Part shown: piece after piece, positions 1-9,690 of the stretch
How the letters are laid out: each line of letters starts with the position of its first letter
Numbering within the stretch: position 1 is the first letter of the stretch
Assembly: GCA_903928915.1 (NCBI GenBank)
Contig: CAIYSL010000085.1
Coordinates: 1 to 64,000 of the forward strand
Origin: an uncultured Syntrophobacterales bacterium
Lineage (GTDB): Bacteria; Desulfobacterota; Syntrophia; Syntrophales; UBA5619
Reading direction: 5' to 3'
Length of the DNA stretch: 64,000 nucleotides
Notes under the pieces: generated by a model
What the model was told of the DNA's origin: nothing
The model's input: only the letters and a program-made list of their open reading frames with translations
The model's database searches: none
Program-made: the position numbers and the translations under genes

Positions 1-1559
1 CCGTCGAGGACACCATTTCCATCCTGCGCGGACTCAAGGAGCGCTTCGAGGTGCATCACGGCGTCCGGATCAAGGACGCGGCCATCATCGCCGCCGCGAC
101 CCTTTCCGACCGGTACATCAGCGACCGGTTTCTCCCGGATAAGGCGGTCGACCTCGTCGACGAGGCGGCCTCGCGCCTGCGGATCGAGCTGGACAGCATG
201 CCCGCGGAGATCGACGCCCTCGACCGCCGCGTCATCCAGCTCGAGATCGAACGGCAATCGCTGAAGAACGAAACAGACCGGACCTCCGTCGAGCGACGCG
301 AAAAGATCGAGGCGGAACTCGCCGAGCTTCGCGCATCGATGGCGGAGATGAAGCTCCACTGGACGAACGAAAAGGACGCGATCAAGCGTATCCAGGAGAT
401 CAAGGGCCGGATCGAGACCCTCAAGGTCGAGGAACAAAATGCCCAGCGCGCCGGCGACCTGGCCCGGGCGGCGGAGATCCGCTACGGGAAGCTCGTCGAA
501 CTGAGCAAGGAGCTGGAGAGGGACAACGACGCCCTCGCGGGGGTGCAGAAGAGCCGGCAGATGCTCAAGGAAGAGGTGGATGCGGAGGACGTGGCGGCGG
601 TCGTCGCCAACTGGACCGGGATCCCCGTTGCCCGCATGCTCGAGAGCGACGTCCAGAAGCTGATCCACATGGAGGAGCGGCTCCGGCAGCGGGTCATCGG
701 CCAGGAGGAAGGCATTGCCGCCGTCTCCAGCGCCCTCCGGAGGGCGCGCTCCGGGCTCCAGGACCCGAACCGCCCGATCGGATCTTTCATCTTCCTGGGC
801 CCCACCGGCGTGGGGAAGACCGAACTGGCCAAAGCGCTGGCCGAATTCATGTTCGACAACGAACAGGCGATGATCCGCATCGACATGTCGGAGTTCATGG
901 AAAAGCATTCCGTGGCCCGGCTGATCGGCGCCCCGCCGGGCTACGTGGGCTACGACGAGGGGGGGCACCTCACCGAGGCGGTCCGGCGCCGGCCTTACTG
1001 CGTGCTGCTGTTCGACGAAATCGAGAAGGCCCATCCCGATGTGTTCAACATTCTCCTGCAGATCCTCGACGATGGCCGTCTTACCGACGGCCACGGCCGG
1101 ACGGTGGACTTCAAGAACACCATCGCCATCATGACGTCCAACGTGGGGAGCCAGTGGCTGCAGGACACGACGCTGGCCGATGAGGAGCGGCGGGACCGGA
1201 CGATGGAGGCCCTCCGGGCGACCTTCAAGCCGGAGTTTCTCAACCGGATCGACGATATCGTCGTCTTCCGCTCCCTGGCGATGGAGGACATCGAACGGAT
1301 CATCGACATCCAGCTCGGGCTGATCCGAAAACGGCTGACGGAACGGAAATTGTCCCTGGAATTGACAGAGGATGCAAAAAATTATATAGCGCAGGAAGGG
1401 TACAGCCCGGTATACGGCGCCAGGCCTCTCAAGCGGGTGCTCCAGAAACAGATCCTGGACTCGCTTGCCATGCAACTCCTGGAAGGCTCCTTCGGCGAGG
1501 GCGACCACATCGTGATCGGCCTCGAGGACGGCAGGGTTGTGTTCCACACCGCTACGTGA
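1..1559 (+). CDS. clpB: ATP-dependent chaperone ClpB, C-terminal part (5' end outside window)
   Basis: Hsp100 disaggregase that works with DnaK/DnaJ/GrpE to resolubilise aggregated proteins in the cytoplasm. The reading frame is open from the window edge (codons begin at base 3), so the N-domain and most of NBD1 are missing. Visible are the end of NBD1, the charged coiled-coil middle domain, and NBD2 with Walker A ([14 protein letters not shown]), Walker B ([11 protein letters not shown]) and the arginine-rich C-terminal D2-small domain ([15 protein letters not shown]). The middle domain separates ClpB from ClpA. It lies directly upstream of htpX, a stress-protease pairing. A sigma-32 type promoter would be outside the window. 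Confidence 0.97.
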   Translation, partial: VEDTISILRGLKERFEVHHGVRIKDAAIIAAATLSDRYISDRFLPDKAVDLVDEAASRLRIELDSMPAEIDALDRRVIQLEIERQSLKNETDRTSVERREKIEAELAELRASMAEMKLHWTNEKDAIKRIQEIKGRIETLKVEEQNAQRAGDLARAAEIRYGKLVELSKELERDNDALAGVQKSRQMLKEEVDAEDVAAVVANWTGIPVARMLESDVQKLIHMEERLRQRVIGQEEGIAAVSSALRRARSGLQDPNRPIGSFIFLGPTGVGKTELAKALAEFMFDNEQAMIRIDMSEFMEKHSVARLIGAPPGYVGYDEGGHLTEAVRRRPYCVLLFDEIEKAHPDVFNILLQILDDGRLTDGHGRTVDFKNTIAIMTSNVGSQWLQDTTLADEERRDRTMEALRATFKPEFLNRIDDIVVFRSLAMEDIERIIDIQLGLIRKRLTERKLSLELTEDAKNYIAQEGYSPVYGARPLKRVLQKQILDSLAMQLLEGSFGEGDHIVIGLEDGRVVFHTAT

Positions 1560-1608
1560 CGGCGCTGCGTCGGGCAGCAGCGTGAATCTCAGGAGGAAAC
1601 AGAAACAG

Positions 1609-2460
1609 ATGAATACGATCAAGACCGGACTTCTCCTCGGTGCCCTCACGGGGCTCCTGATGCTGATCGGCGGACTCTTCGGCGGCCAGCACGGGGTCAT
1701 CGTAGCCTTCATCTTCGCCCTGGCACTGAATTTCGGCAGCTACTGGTTCTCGGATAAACTGGTCCTGAGCATGTATCATGCCCGGCCCGTCTCGGAAACC
1801 GAGGCCCCGGAGCTGTACGCCATGGTACGAATGCTCAGCATGAAGGCGTCGCTGCCGATGCCGCGGGTCTCTATCATCCCCGGCGATACCCCCAACGCCT
1901 TTGCCACAGGGCGCGACGAACGGCACGCGGTCGTGGCCGTCACGGAGGGTATCCTGCGTATCCTCACCCGCGAGGAGCTCGAAGGGGTCATCTCTCACGA
2001 GTTGACCCACATCAAGCAGCGGGACATCCTGATCGGCTCCATCGCCGCGACGCTCGCCGGGGCGATCGTCATGCTGGCCAACATGGCCCAGTGGACGGCC
2101 ATGTTCGGCGCAGGAAACCGTGACGATGAGGAGGGGGGCGGCGGCGGGATCGTCGGCCTGATCCTGATGGCCATCCTCGCGCCGATCGCCGCCACGATCA
2201 TCCAGATGGCGATCTCGCGATCCCGCGAGTACCTGGCCGACGCAGGCGGTGCCAAGGTTTCGGGCAAACCCTACGCCCTTGCGGCTGCCCTGGACAAGCT
2301 CTCCCGGGCATCCCAGGCGATCCCCCTGGAGGCGAACCCATCCACGGCGCACATGTTTATCGTCAACCCGCTGACGGGACGTTCCCTGCTGAATCTCTTC
2401 AGCACCCATCCCCCCGTCGAGGAGCGCATCGCCCGGCTGAGAAGCATGCGGCCGGTGTGA
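1609..2460 (+). CDS. htpX: Membrane zinc metalloprotease HtpX
   Basis: Inner-membrane M48 protease for quality control of membrane proteins. The 283-aa product has two N-terminal membrane segments, the zinc motif [11 protein letters not shown] (HEXXH), a second hydrophobic pair, and a downstream [13 protein letters not shown] segment carrying the third zinc ligand Glu. I chose the ATG at 1609, which follows an AGGAGG-type ribosome site; the longer open frame upstream overlaps clpB and has no such site. It sits 49 bp after clpB, probably in the same stress-response transcript. Length is normal for the family. Confidence 0.95.
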   Translation: MNTIKTGLLLGALTGLLMLIGGLFGGQHGVIVAFIFALALNFGSYWFSDKLVLSMYHARPVSETEAPELYAMVRMLSMKASLPMPRVSIIPGDTPNAFATGRDERHAVVAVTEGILRILTREELEGVISHELTHIKQRDILIGSIAATLAGAIVMLANMAQWTAMFGAGNRDDEEGGGGGIVGLILMAILAPIAATIIQMAISRSREYLADAGGAKVSGKPYALAAALDKLSRASQAIPLEANPSTAHMFIVNPLTGRSLLNLFSTHPPVEERIARLRSMRPV

Positions 2461-2663
2461 CGGTTGCAGGCTGCTGCCCCGGGCAATGGCCCGGGCGCTG
2501 GCCGCCGGGGGAGGCCGGTACCGGACGGACCCGCCGTGTCCCGCCCCGAGCCTCCGGACCGGCGGGGCATATCCGTCCCGCCGTTGCTCTCGTCCCCCTC
2601 CAAGCGGCGCAGCCCGGGGGAAACCTGTCTGCCGAACCATCGACGTACATACCAGGAGGGTTC

Positions 2664-3095
2664 ATGGAAGAGGAGAAAAAGGAAAAGGGGTTCGTGATCA
2701 AGGACCGTCGCCATTTCGACGAGTCCGGGTCCGTCCGCGGGGGGGAAGAACCTCCTCCCGCACAGCCGAAAGCGGAAACCGCCCCCGAACCGGCCGGAGA
2801 GGCACCGGAGAAGGAACCGCCGCCCGCTGCGGACGAGCGGCCTCTTCCGGAGATAACCTTTGCCGGTTTCATCCTCTCGCTGAGCACGACTGCCCTGTTC
2901 CACTTCGGGGATTTTCCCGATCCCGTTACGCAGGAGACACGGCAGGACCTTGCCGCCGCCAAGCAGACGATCGACCTGCTGAGCATCCTCGGCGAGAAGA
3001 CGGCGGGCAACCTCACCGCCGATGAGCAGCAGCTGCTCGAAGGCATGCTGTATGAACTTCGCATGCGGTTCGTCAAGGAAAAGACGAAGAAATGA
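2664..3095 (+). CDS. DUF1844 domain protein
   Basis: 143-aa cytoplasmic protein with no assigned reaction. The start at 2664 follows an AGGAGGG site. The N-terminal half (about residues 1-65) is charged and rich in Pro and Glu, likely disordered. The C-terminal half is a helical DUF1844 domain, recognisable from FAGFILSLSTTALFHFGDF and the following QQLLEGMLYELRMRF. Members are common in Deltaproteobacteria and Acidobacteria. Its stop overlaps the ispE start by 4 bp (ATGA), so the two are translationally coupled; nothing in the sequence explains a functional link to isoprenoid synthesis. Confidence 0.85.
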   Translation: MEEEKKEKGFVIKDRRHFDESGSVRGGEEPPPAQPKAETAPEPAGEAPEKEPPPAADERPLPEITFAGFILSLSTTALFHFGDFPDPVTQETRQDLAAAKQTIDLLSILGEKTAGNLTADEQQLLEGMLYELRMRFVKEKTKK

Positions 3096-3928
3096 TCCCC
3101 AAGCCGGCACCGGCAAAGGTGAATCTTACGCTGCGGGTCCTGGGGAGAAGAGAGGATGGCTATCACGACATCCTCTCCCTGATGCAGAAGATCAGCCTCT
3201 GCGATGAGCTGGTTTTTTCGCCCCGGGCCGAGGGGATCGTCCTGCGCTGTCCGGACAGCCCACTTCCCGAGGACGGGCGCAACATCGCGCATCGTGCAGC
3301 CGCGTCCTTCATCGCCCGGACCGGTGCCCCCCGGGGCGTGGCCATAACCATCCGCAAACGGATCCCCCTCGCCGCGGGGCTGGGGGGAGGCAGCTCCGAT
3401 GCCGCCACGACCCTGCTGACGTTGAATGAAATGGCGGGGTACCCTCTCAGTCGCGAGGAGCTGATGAGGCTGGGCAAGGACCTGGGGGCGGATGTCCCCT
3501 TTTTCATGTTCGGCGCCACGGCCTGGGCCGCCGGCATCGGCGACCGCCTCGTCGAAGCCGCACCGCTCCCCCCCCTCTGGTTCGTCCTGGTCAACCCCGG
3601 GTTCGCCGTCTCCACGAAAATGGTGTACCAGAGCCTCAATTTAGGATTGACAAACACTGAAATACGTTATAGCATCCCCCGATTTTCCACCGTAGAGGAT
3701 TTACTCGGCGGCCTCACCAACGATCTGGAGAGCGTGACGGTGAGGCAACATCCTGTTCTTGATCACATCAAGACCCTTTTGCTCGAGAACGGCGCCCGCG
3801 GCGCCCTGATGTCCGGCAGCGGACCTACCGTTTTCGGTATCTTCACCGATGCGGACGCCGCCAACCGGGCGGAAAGAAACCTGGGGCATGTCGACCGGTG
3901 GTCGGTGTTCGGGGCGCACTCCCTGTAG
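3092..3928 (+). CDS. ispE: 4-diphosphocytidyl-2-C-methyl-D-erythritol kinase
   Basis: GHMP-family kinase that phosphorylates the 2-hydroxyl of CDP-ME in the MEP isoprenoid pathway. The 278-aa protein has all three GHMP motifs: PAPAKVNLTLRVLGRREDGYHD at the N-terminus, the ATP loop PLAAGLGGGSSDAATTL near residue 90, and the C-terminal LMSGSGPTVFGIF. Length is typical. It starts inside the stop of the DUF1844 gene and is followed by tRNA-Gln and prs, an ispE-tRNA-prs-rplY-pth order seen in many proteobacteria. Confidence 0.97.
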   Translation: MIPKPAPAKVNLTLRVLGRREDGYHDILSLMQKISLCDELVFSPRAEGIVLRCPDSPLPEDGRNIAHRAAASFIARTGAPRGVAITIRKRIPLAAGLGGGSSDAATTLLTLNEMAGYPLSREELMRLGKDLGADVPFFMFGATAWAAGIGDRLVEAAPLPPLWFVLVNPGFAVSTKMVYQSLNLGLTNTEIRYSIPRFSTVEDLLGGLTNDLESVTVRQHPVLDHIKTLLLENGARGALMSGSGPTVFGIFTDADAANRAERNLGHVDRWSVFGAHSL

Positions 3929-3994
3929 ACAGAGCGACTTCGGTCTGAGCAGCCCGTACGGAAGCCGTACGCAGTCCGCCGTACCGATCGGAAC

Positions 3995-4069
3995 TGGGGC
4001 GTCGTCAAGCGGTAAGACACAGGAATTTGGATCCTGCATTCGGAGGTTCGAATCCTCCCGCCCCAGCCA
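3995..4069 (+). tRNA. tRNA-Gln (anticodon TTG)
   Basis: 75-nt cloverleaf with encoded CCA. The acceptor arms TGGGGCG and CGCCCCA pair, the D arm is GTC...GAC, the anticodon stem CAGGA/TCCTG encloses a 7-nt loop with TTG at positions 34-36, and the T arm GGAGG/CCTCC holds TTCGAAT. It lies between ispE and prs and is probably processed from that transcript. Confidence 0.97.
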
Positions 4070-4095
4070 AGCGACTATAGCGTAAAGGAATTCAG

Positions 4096-5040
4096 ATGCT
4101 TGAAAAAATAAGGGTTTTTACCGGCAACGCCAATCCCGCCCTCGCGCAGAAGATCTGCGAGAACCTGGGCATTTCCCTGGGCAAGGCCCATGTGAGCGCC
4201 TTCAGCGACGGAGAGACGCGGGTCGAGATCAACGAGAACGTCCGGGGGATGGATGTGTTCATCATTCAGCCCACCTGTCCGCCGGTCAACATCACCCTGA
4301 TGGAACTGCTCGTCATGATCGATGCGGTGCGGAGGTCGTCGGCAGACCGGATAACCGCCGTCATCCCATACTACGGCTACGCCCGGCAAGACCGGAAGGT
4401 GGCGCCCCGGGCGCCGATTTCCGCAAAGCTCGTCGCCGACATCATCACCAAGGCAGGGGCCAACCGGGTGCTGGCGCTCGACCTCCACGCCGGGCAGATC
4501 CAGGGGTTCTTCAACATCCCGGTGGACAACCTCTTCGCCACCCCGGTCCTGCTCGAGTACATCAAGAAGAACTACCGCGGCGAGAACATTGTGACCGTTT
4601 CCCCCGATACCGGCGGCGTGGAGCGGGCCCGGGCCTTCGGCAAGCGGCTCGGCGCGAGCCTCGCCATCATCGACAAGCGCCGCGAAGGGCCGAACGAGGC
4701 GCAGATCATGAACATCATCGGTCATGTCAAGGGGATGCAGGTCATCATCCTCGACGATATGATCGACACGGCCGGAACAGTGGTCCAGGCGGCACGAGCG
4801 CTTACCGAAGCAGGGGCAGTCGCAGTGACCGTCTGCTGCACCCATCCGGTGCTCTCCGGACCGGCGATCGAACGGATCGAGCAGTCGGGCATCAAGGAGG
4901 TCATCGTCACAGACACGATTCCGCTGCACGCAAAGGCCAAGGCCTGTGACCGGATCAAGGTGCTGTCCGTCTCGGGCCTGCTCAGCGAGGCCGTCAGGAG
5001 AATCTATTACAACGACTCAGTGAGTTCACTATTCATTTAG
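4096..5040 (+). CDS. prs: Ribose-phosphate pyrophosphokinase
   Basis: Makes PRPP from ribose 5-phosphate and ATP, feeding purine, pyrimidine, NAD, His and Trp synthesis. The 314-aa class I enzyme shows the ATP-binding flexible loop region ([10 protein letters not shown]), the catalytic site residues ([12 protein letters not shown]) and the PRPP loop [13 protein letters not shown]. An AAAGGA ribosome site lies 6 nt before the ATG. It is followed after 10 bp by rplY, suggesting cotranscription. Confidence 0.98.
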   Translation: MLEKIRVFTGNANPALAQKICENLGISLGKAHVSAFSDGETRVEINENVRGMDVFIIQPTCPPVNITLMELLVMIDAVRRSSADRITAVIPYYGYARQDRKVAPRAPISAKLVADIITKAGANRVLALDLHAGQIQGFFNIPVDNLFATPVLLEYIKKNYRGENIVTVSPDTGGVERARAFGKRLGASLAIIDKRREGPNEAQIMNIIGHVKGMQVIILDDMIDTAGTVVQAARALTEAGAVAVTVCCTHPVLSGPAIERIEQSGIKEVIVTDTIPLHAKAKACDRIKVLSVSGLLSEAVRRIYYNDSVSSLFI

Positions 5041-5050
5041 GAGGAATACC

Positions 5051-5692
5051 ATGGAGGCAATAGAATTAGGCGCCAGTATCCGCACCGAATCCGGCAAGGG
5101 ACCGGCGAGACGCTTACGGCAGAAGGAGCAGATCCCCGCCGTTTTTTACGGCCGCGGCCAGGACGCTACGCTCCTGGCGGTGAACGCAGCCGACCTGATG
5201 AAGATCGTGAAGGCGAAGAAGAAGAACATCTTCATCAAGCTGCACATCGAAGGGGAAAAGCGGAAGGAGCACCTGTCGCTGCTGAAGGAGCTGCAGGTAG
5301 AGCCTGTCAGCAGACGGTTCACCCATGCCGATTTCTACGAAATCCGCATGGACCACAAACTGACGCTCGACATCCCCCTCCGGTTTGTCGGCGACCCCAT
5401 CGGCGTCCTGAACGGCGGCGAGCTCCAGCACCTCAAACGGGATCTGAAGGTCACCTGCCTCCCCGGAGACCTTCCCGACTTCATCGACCTGGACGTGAGC
5501 GGCTTGGATATCGGCCATTCGATCAAGGTGCAGGATATCGCGGTTCCGGAAGGGGTTACCGTCCTCGACCCGGGTGACGTGGGCGTGGCCATGGTTGCCA
5601 TCGTGAAGGTCTCCGTACCGCAGGCTGCCGAGGCGGAAGGGGCTGCCGAGCCGGCCGAGGGCGCCGCGGAAGCGAAAAAAGAGGAAGCCTAG
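5051..5692 (+). CDS. rplY: Large ribosomal subunit protein bL25 (Ctc form)
   Basis: Binds 5S rRNA in the 50S subunit. At 213 aa it is the long TL5/CTC form with an N-terminal L25 domain (about 1-95: SGKGPARRLRQKEQIPAVFYG) and a C-terminal beta domain (about 100-185), followed by an Ala/Glu/Lys tail. Ribosome site TAGGAGGAATACC sits just before the ATG. The prs-rplY-pth order is a classic bacterial cluster. Confidence 0.96.
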   Translation: MEAIELGASIRTESGKGPARRLRQKEQIPAVFYGRGQDATLLAVNAADLMKIVKAKKKNIFIKLHIEGEKRKEHLSLLKELQVEPVSRRFTHADFYEIRMDHKLTLDIPLRFVGDPIGVLNGGELQHLKRDLKVTCLPGDLPDFIDLDVSGLDIGHSIKVQDIAVPEGVTVLDPGDVGVAMVAIVKVSVPQAAEAEGAAEPAEGAAEAKKEEA

Positions 5693-5743
5693 GCGCGGAT
5701 GATGCCTCTGATCGCCGCCTGACGGCCGCCCGGAGGTTGTTGC

Positions 5744-6334
5744 GTGAAATGTGTTGTGGGATTGGGAAATCCGGGCCCCCGGTACCGGTGGAACAGGCAC
5801 AATGCGGGGTTCCTCGTTCTGGAGCACGTTGCCCAGCAGCACAGCATATCCCTTAGTCAATCCCTGTTCGATGCCGTCGTCGGCAGGGGGAGTATAGCCG
5901 GCACCGCCGTTTTACTCGTCCAGCCGCAGACGTTCATGAACCTGAGCGGTACGGCGGTTCGGAGGCTCACCGACTATTTCCGGATAGCCAGCGGGGATGT
6001 GCTCGTCGTTCACGACGACCTGGACCTTCCTTTCCAGACGATCCGTCTGAAGGCGGGAGGGGGACACGGAGGGCATAAAGGGTTGATCTCGCTGATCGAG
6101 CATCTCGGCGCAGCGGATTTTCTCCGGGTGAGGTTGGGCATCAGCAGGCCGCCCCTGAAGTCGATGGTCGAGGGCTATGTCCTGTCCCCGTTCTCCGCCG
6201 AGGAAATGTCCGTCCTCCCCTCTCTCATCCACACAGCGGCAGAAGCCGTTTCCGACATCGTAGCGAACGGCATGCAATCGGCAACCGAAAGGCATCACGC
6301 GAAGGACAATTCCAAACTGATCAAGGAGGGCTGA
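5744..6334 (+). CDS. pth: Peptidyl-tRNA hydrolase
   Basis: Releases tRNA from peptidyl-tRNA dropped by ribosomes. The 196-aa protein begins with a GTG codon 5 to 6 nt after a CGGAGG site. Motifs: GLGNPGPRYRWNRHNAGF with the catalytic His, TFMNLSG, VVHDDLDLPF and KAGGGHGGHKGL. Length and motifs are standard. It ends 3 bp before hppA. Confidence 0.97.
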   Translation: MKCVVGLGNPGPRYRWNRHNAGFLVLEHVAQQHSISLSQSLFDAVVGRGSIAGTAVLLVQPQTFMNLSGTAVRRLTDYFRIASGDVLVVHDDLDLPFQTIRLKAGGGHGGHKGLISLIEHLGAADFLRVRLGISRPPLKSMVEGYVLSPFSAEEMSVLPSLIHTAAEAVSDIVANGMQSATERHHAKDNSKLIKEG

Positions 6335-6337
6335 ATC

Positions 6338-8773
6338 ATGTGCAAACGCGTTTTCTCGATTCTCGTCTGTTCACTCACCATCTCCCTGCTGTTGATCCCC
6401 CCCATGGCCTTTGCAGGTGAGGCGGACATCAAGCTCCCCGATCTGAGCCAGATCAGCTTTATGGGCGGTTCTCTCGGCGGGCTTACCATCCTGAACCTCG
6501 GTTTGGTCATCTGCGCAATCGGGATGATATTCGGCTGGTTCCAGTTCATCCAGACCAAGAATCTTCCCGCCCATCAGGCCATGCTGGATGTCTCCCACAC
6601 GATCTGGGAAACCTGCAAGACCTACCTGTTCCAGCAGGGGAAATTCCTGGCCGGCCTCTGGGTCCTGATCGCCGTCTGCATCGTCTACTACTTTGCCGGG
6701 CTGCAGGGCAACACCTTCAACGCGGTCGCAATGATCCTCTTTTGCTCCATCATGGGCATCCTGGGCTCCTACGGCGTGGCCTGGTTCGGTATCCGGATCA
6801 ACACCGTGGCCAATTCCCGGGCGGCCTTCGCCTCCCTGAGCGGCAATCCGCTGAGCCTGATCAACATCTGCCTCCGTTCCGGGATGAGCGTCGGACTCCT
6901 GTTGGTGAGCATTGAGCTCTTCTTCATGATCCTGATCCTCGCCTACATTCCCAAGGAGCTGGCCGGTCCCTGCTTCATCGGGTTTGCCATCGGTGAATCC
7001 CTCGGCGCCAGCGCGCTGCGGATCTGCGGTGGCATCTTCACCAAGATCGCCGACATCGGGTCCGACCTGATGAAGATCATCTTCCACCTGCCGGAAGACG
7101 ATCCGAAGAATCCCGGCGTCATCGCCGACTGCACGGGCGACAACGCGGGCGACAGCGTCGGTCCCACGGCGGACGGGTTCGAGACCTACGGCGTCACCGG
7201 CGTAGCGCTGATCGCCTTCCTGGCCCTGGCGCTCGCCACGAACCCCGCGATGGGCGGCAAACTGATCGTCTGGATCTTCGCGATGCGTATTCTGATGATC
7301 CTGACCTCGCTCGGCTCCTACTTCGCCAATGACGTCGTCAGCAAGTCCCTGTTCGAAGGCAAGACGGAATTCAACTTCGAGCATCCGCTGTCGAACCTGA
7401 TCTGGATCACCTCCTCGCTGTCGATCGCCGTCACCTTCATCGCGAGCTATTTTCTGCTGAGCGACGTACCGGAAGTGGCCGGGTCGATCCCGATGTGGCT
7501 GGCCCTTTCGATCATCATCAGCTGCGGGACAATCGCCGGCGCGCTGATCCCCGAGTTTACCAAGATCTTCACGAGCACCAATTCCCGCCACTGCGAGGAG
7601 GTGGTCAACGCCTCCCGCCAGGGCGGCGCGTCCCTGAACATCCTCTCCGGCCTGGTGGCCGGCAATTTCTCCGCCTTCTGGGAGGGGCTCGTCATCCTGC
7701 TGCTGATGCTGGTGGCCTACCTGGTGTCCCAGTCGGGTTCGATCCTTGCGCTGATGCCCAAGGAGTTCGTGTTCGCCGCGCCGGTGTTTGCCTTCGGTCT
7801 GGTCGCCTTCGGGTTCCTCGGCATGGGTCCAGTGACGATCGCCGTGGACAGCTTCGGCCCGGTCTCCGACAACGCCCAATCGATCTACGAGCTTTCCCTG
7901 ATCGAAAGCCGCAAAGATGCGAAAGAGACGGTCCGGAAGCACTTCGGCATCGACGTTGACTTCGAAAAGGCAAAGCACATCCTGGAATCGGCCGACGGCG
8001 CGGGGAACACCTTCAAGGCCACGGCCAAGCCGGTGCTGATCGGGACAGCCGTCGTCGGCGCTACCACGATGGTGTTCGGAATCATCATCCTGCTCGAGGG
8101 GCTGTACGGCAGCGTGATCTCCAAGCTGAGCCTGGTCCACCCTGAGATCATCCTGGGCCTGCTGATGGGCGGCTGCGTCATCTACTGGTTCACCGGGGCC
8201 TCCATTCAGGCCGTGGTGACGGGCTCCTATCAGGCCGTCGTCTACATCAAGGATCACATCAAACTGGACAAGAATGAAGCCTCGATCGAGGACAGCAAGG
8301 AGGTCGTCAAGATCTGTACGATCTATGCTCAGAAGGGGATGATCAACATCTTCGTCGTCATCTTCTTCCTGGCACTGGGTCTGGCCTTCTTCAACCCCTA
8401 CTTCTTCATCGGGTACCTGATCGCCATCGCCTTCTTCGGCCTGTTCCAAGCGATATTCATGGCCAACGGCGGCGGCTGCTGGGATAATGCCAAGAAGATC
8501 GTCGAGGTCGACCTGAAGCAGAAGAACACCCCGTTGCACGAGGCCACCGTCGTCGGCGACACCGTGGGCGACCCGTTCAAGGACACCTCATCGGTCTCGC
8601 TGAATCCGGTCATCAAATTCACGACGCTCTTCGGGCTTCTTTCCGTTGAAATCGCCGTGACCATGCAGAACGCCGGCTTGAAACTGGGGATGGCCGTTGC
8701 CTTCTTCCTGATCGCACTCATCTTCGTCTACCGCTCCTTCTACGGGATGAGGATCACGAGCGAAAAGCTGTAA
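6338..8773 (+). CDS. hppA: Membrane ion-pumping pyrophosphatase (divergent type)
   Basis: Couples pyrophosphate hydrolysis to cation transport across the cytoplasmic membrane. The 811-aa protein has a cleavable-looking N-terminal signal (ending PPMAFAGEA), about 16 membrane segments, and catalytic loops LPEDDPKNPGVIADCTGDNAGD, TIAVDSFGPVSDNA and VVGDTVGDPFKDTSS. The first loop departs from the usual DVGADLVGKVE: here it reads DIGSDLMKIIFHLPEDD, one residue shorter and without the KVE. GNTFKA has Lys where K+-dependent enzymes have Ala, suggesting K+ independence (established marker; not tested here). This fits the divergent, Chlorobium-type clade rather than the standard H+ or Na+ pumps. Ion specificity cannot be read from the sequence. 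A terminator follows. Confidence 0.93.
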   Translation: MCKRVFSILVCSLTISLLLIPPMAFAGEADIKLPDLSQISFMGGSLGGLTILNLGLVICAIGMIFGWFQFIQTKNLPAHQAMLDVSHTIWETCKTYLFQQGKFLAGLWVLIAVCIVYYFAGLQGNTFNAVAMILFCSIMGILGSYGVAWFGIRINTVANSRAAFASLSGNPLSLINICLRSGMSVGLLLVSIELFFMILILAYIPKELAGPCFIGFAIGESLGASALRICGGIFTKIADIGSDLMKIIFHLPEDDPKNPGVIADCTGDNAGDSVGPTADGFETYGVTGVALIAFLALALATNPAMGGKLIVWIFAMRILMILTSLGSYFANDVVSKSLFEGKTEFNFEHPLSNLIWITSSLSIAVTFIASYFLLSDVPEVAGSIPMWLALSIIISCGTIAGALIPEFTKIFTSTNSRHCEEVVNASRQGGASLNILSGLVAGNFSAFWEGLVILLLMLVAYLVSQSGSILALMPKEFVFAAPVFAFGLVAFGFLGMGPVTIAVDSFGPVSDNAQSIYELSLIESRKDAKETVRKHFGIDVDFEKAKHILESADGAGNTFKATAKPVLIGTAVVGATTMVFGIIILLEGLYGSVISKLSLVHPEIILGLLMGGCVIYWFTGASIQAVVTGSYQAVVYIKDHIKLDKNEASIEDSKEVVKICTIYAQKGMINIFVVIFFLALGLAFFNPYFFIGYLIAIAFFGLFQAIFMANGGGCWDNAKKIVEVDLKQKNTPLHEATVVGDTVGDPFKDTSSVSLNPVIKFTTLFGLLSVEIAVTMQNAGLKLGMAVAFFLIALIFVYRSFYGMRITSEKL

Positions 8774-8794
8774 GTTCTCCTCCGCACCAAACGA

Positions 8795-8828
8795 CAGCAG
8801 GGCGCCCCCGTTTCGGGACGCCCTGCTG
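8795..8828 (+). terminator. Terminator hairpin after hppA
   Basis: Perfect 10-bp inverted repeat CAGCAGGGCG / CGCCCTGCTG with a 14-nt loop, 21 bp after the hppA stop. There is no strong T tract on the + strand, so it may be a weak or factor-assisted terminator or an mRNA 3' stabiliser. The stretch from here to 8957 shows no gene. Confidence 0.7.
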
Positions 8829-8957
8829 TATACTTCCGATTCTCCGGCTCTCTACCCGTCTCCCCGCGCAGACCCGCGATCCGCCGGGAGCTGTTCCGCA
8901 CCGGCCGTGCCCGGGCATCGCGACGACCGCCCTGCCGGGGTATGGCCGAATTTTAGA

Positions 8958-9007
8958 TAAAAAAATGGTGGATGGAAAAGGAGGGAACCTAAAAACCATC
9001 CACCATT
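8958..9007 (-). terminator. Rho-independent terminator, minus strand
   Basis: Perfect 12-bp inverted repeat (8964-8975 and 8996-9007: AATGGTGGATGG / CCATCCACCATT), followed in minus-strand reading by six T residues and then ATCTAAAA. The T tract on that strand only shows that it ends a leftward transcript, which fits the small gene at 9077-9370. A second 8-bp hairpin (CTGAAAGG/CCTTTCAG, 9014-9045) lies between gene and terminator. Confidence 0.75.
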
Positions 9008-9076
9008 GTTAAACTGAAAGGCTTACTGCAAGAACCACCTTTCAGATTATTCTCTTTACCGCCGCGCACCGAACGA

Positions 9077-9370
9077 TCAATCCGCCGCACGCTTCACTGC
9101 CGGCGTCCGCGCCCTCCGCTTTTTTCCCGCTGCCGACGGCCGGCTCGCGGCAGTCGACTTCGGTTCTCCGGATACGCTCTGGGTAACGAAAAACTCGTAC
9201 TCCGGCACCCCCTCGTGATCATCGCCCTCACCAGCGTGCATGCCGATTCGTGAGTGGACCCGCTTCCCCGCCTCTTCCATACAACGGTCTGTCTCGCTTG
9301 CTCCGGCCACCGTCGGCCGTTCGGTTCCCGCTGTCAATCCTTCCGCAGGGTCATTCTGTCGCGTCGTCAC
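9077..9370 (-). CDS. Unrecognised small protein (97 aa)
   Basis: I do not recognise this protein. It starts at GTG (9370) with an AAAGGGG site 2 to 3 nt upstream and ends just before a minus-strand terminator, which supports it being a real gene. The sequence is hydrophilic, with no membrane segment or Cys pair. The middle is acidic with GEGDDHEGVPEYEFF, and the C-terminus is a basic tail (GKKRRARTPAVKRAAD) like that of small nucleic-acid-binding proteins. It stands alone between hppA and the sigma-54 activator. Confidence 0.5.
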   Translation of the reverse strand: MTTRQNDPAEGLTAGTERPTVAGASETDRCMEEAGKRVHSRIGMHAGEGDDHEGVPEYEFFVTQSVSGEPKSTAASRPSAAGKKRRARTPAVKRAAD

Positions 9371-9690
9371 AACCCCTTTCCCTTACGTGTAAGCAAGCAA
9401 AGTGCCAAAATCATCCAAATGCCGCGCCATGGACGCATGATTATGAATACATCAATGTATTTATGACGATACATGACACGGAGTCGGCGCATCGCACCGT
9501 CCGGCAAGGGCGCCGCCGCCCTGGCCAGGCTGGCGCGGCCGGTCGGGACCGGAAAGATCGTGCTCATATCGCACTGATATTGCCTGGGGATGAACAGAAA
9601 TGCAGGAACCGCGGGACGGAAGGTCATCTGTGCACTTCATGCACGGTTCGTGCTAAATAGGCACGCGGGTTTTTTTGGTAATTATCCGAA
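9371..9690. other. Intergenic region with short inverted repeats
   Basis: 320 bp without a convincing gene. It is more AT-rich than its surroundings around 9400-9475. It contains AATACAT-CA-ATGTATT (9446-9461), a compact palindrome that could be a regulator site for the leftward gene at 9370. Near the other end there are the hairpins GTGCA-CTTCA-TGCAC (9630-9644) and CGTGC-TAAATAG-GCACG (9649-9665), the latter followed by CGGG and seven T on the + strand. No promoter was found that would make a clear small RNA. Confidence 0.4.

Noticed and set aside
1537-1608. Upstream extension of htpX
   Set aside because: It overlaps the clpB end and has no ribosome site; the ATG at 1609 has AGGAGG.
6371-8539. 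Long open minus-strand frame (722 codons) antisense to hppA
   Set aside because: High GC content opens antisense frames; the translation is Asp/Gly/His/Gln-rich without family motifs, and hppA has full catalytic motifs.
9649-9676. Plus-strand terminator and small RNA in 9440-9676
   Set aside because: A 5-bp hairpin and T7 are present, but no promoter or conserved structure could be found.
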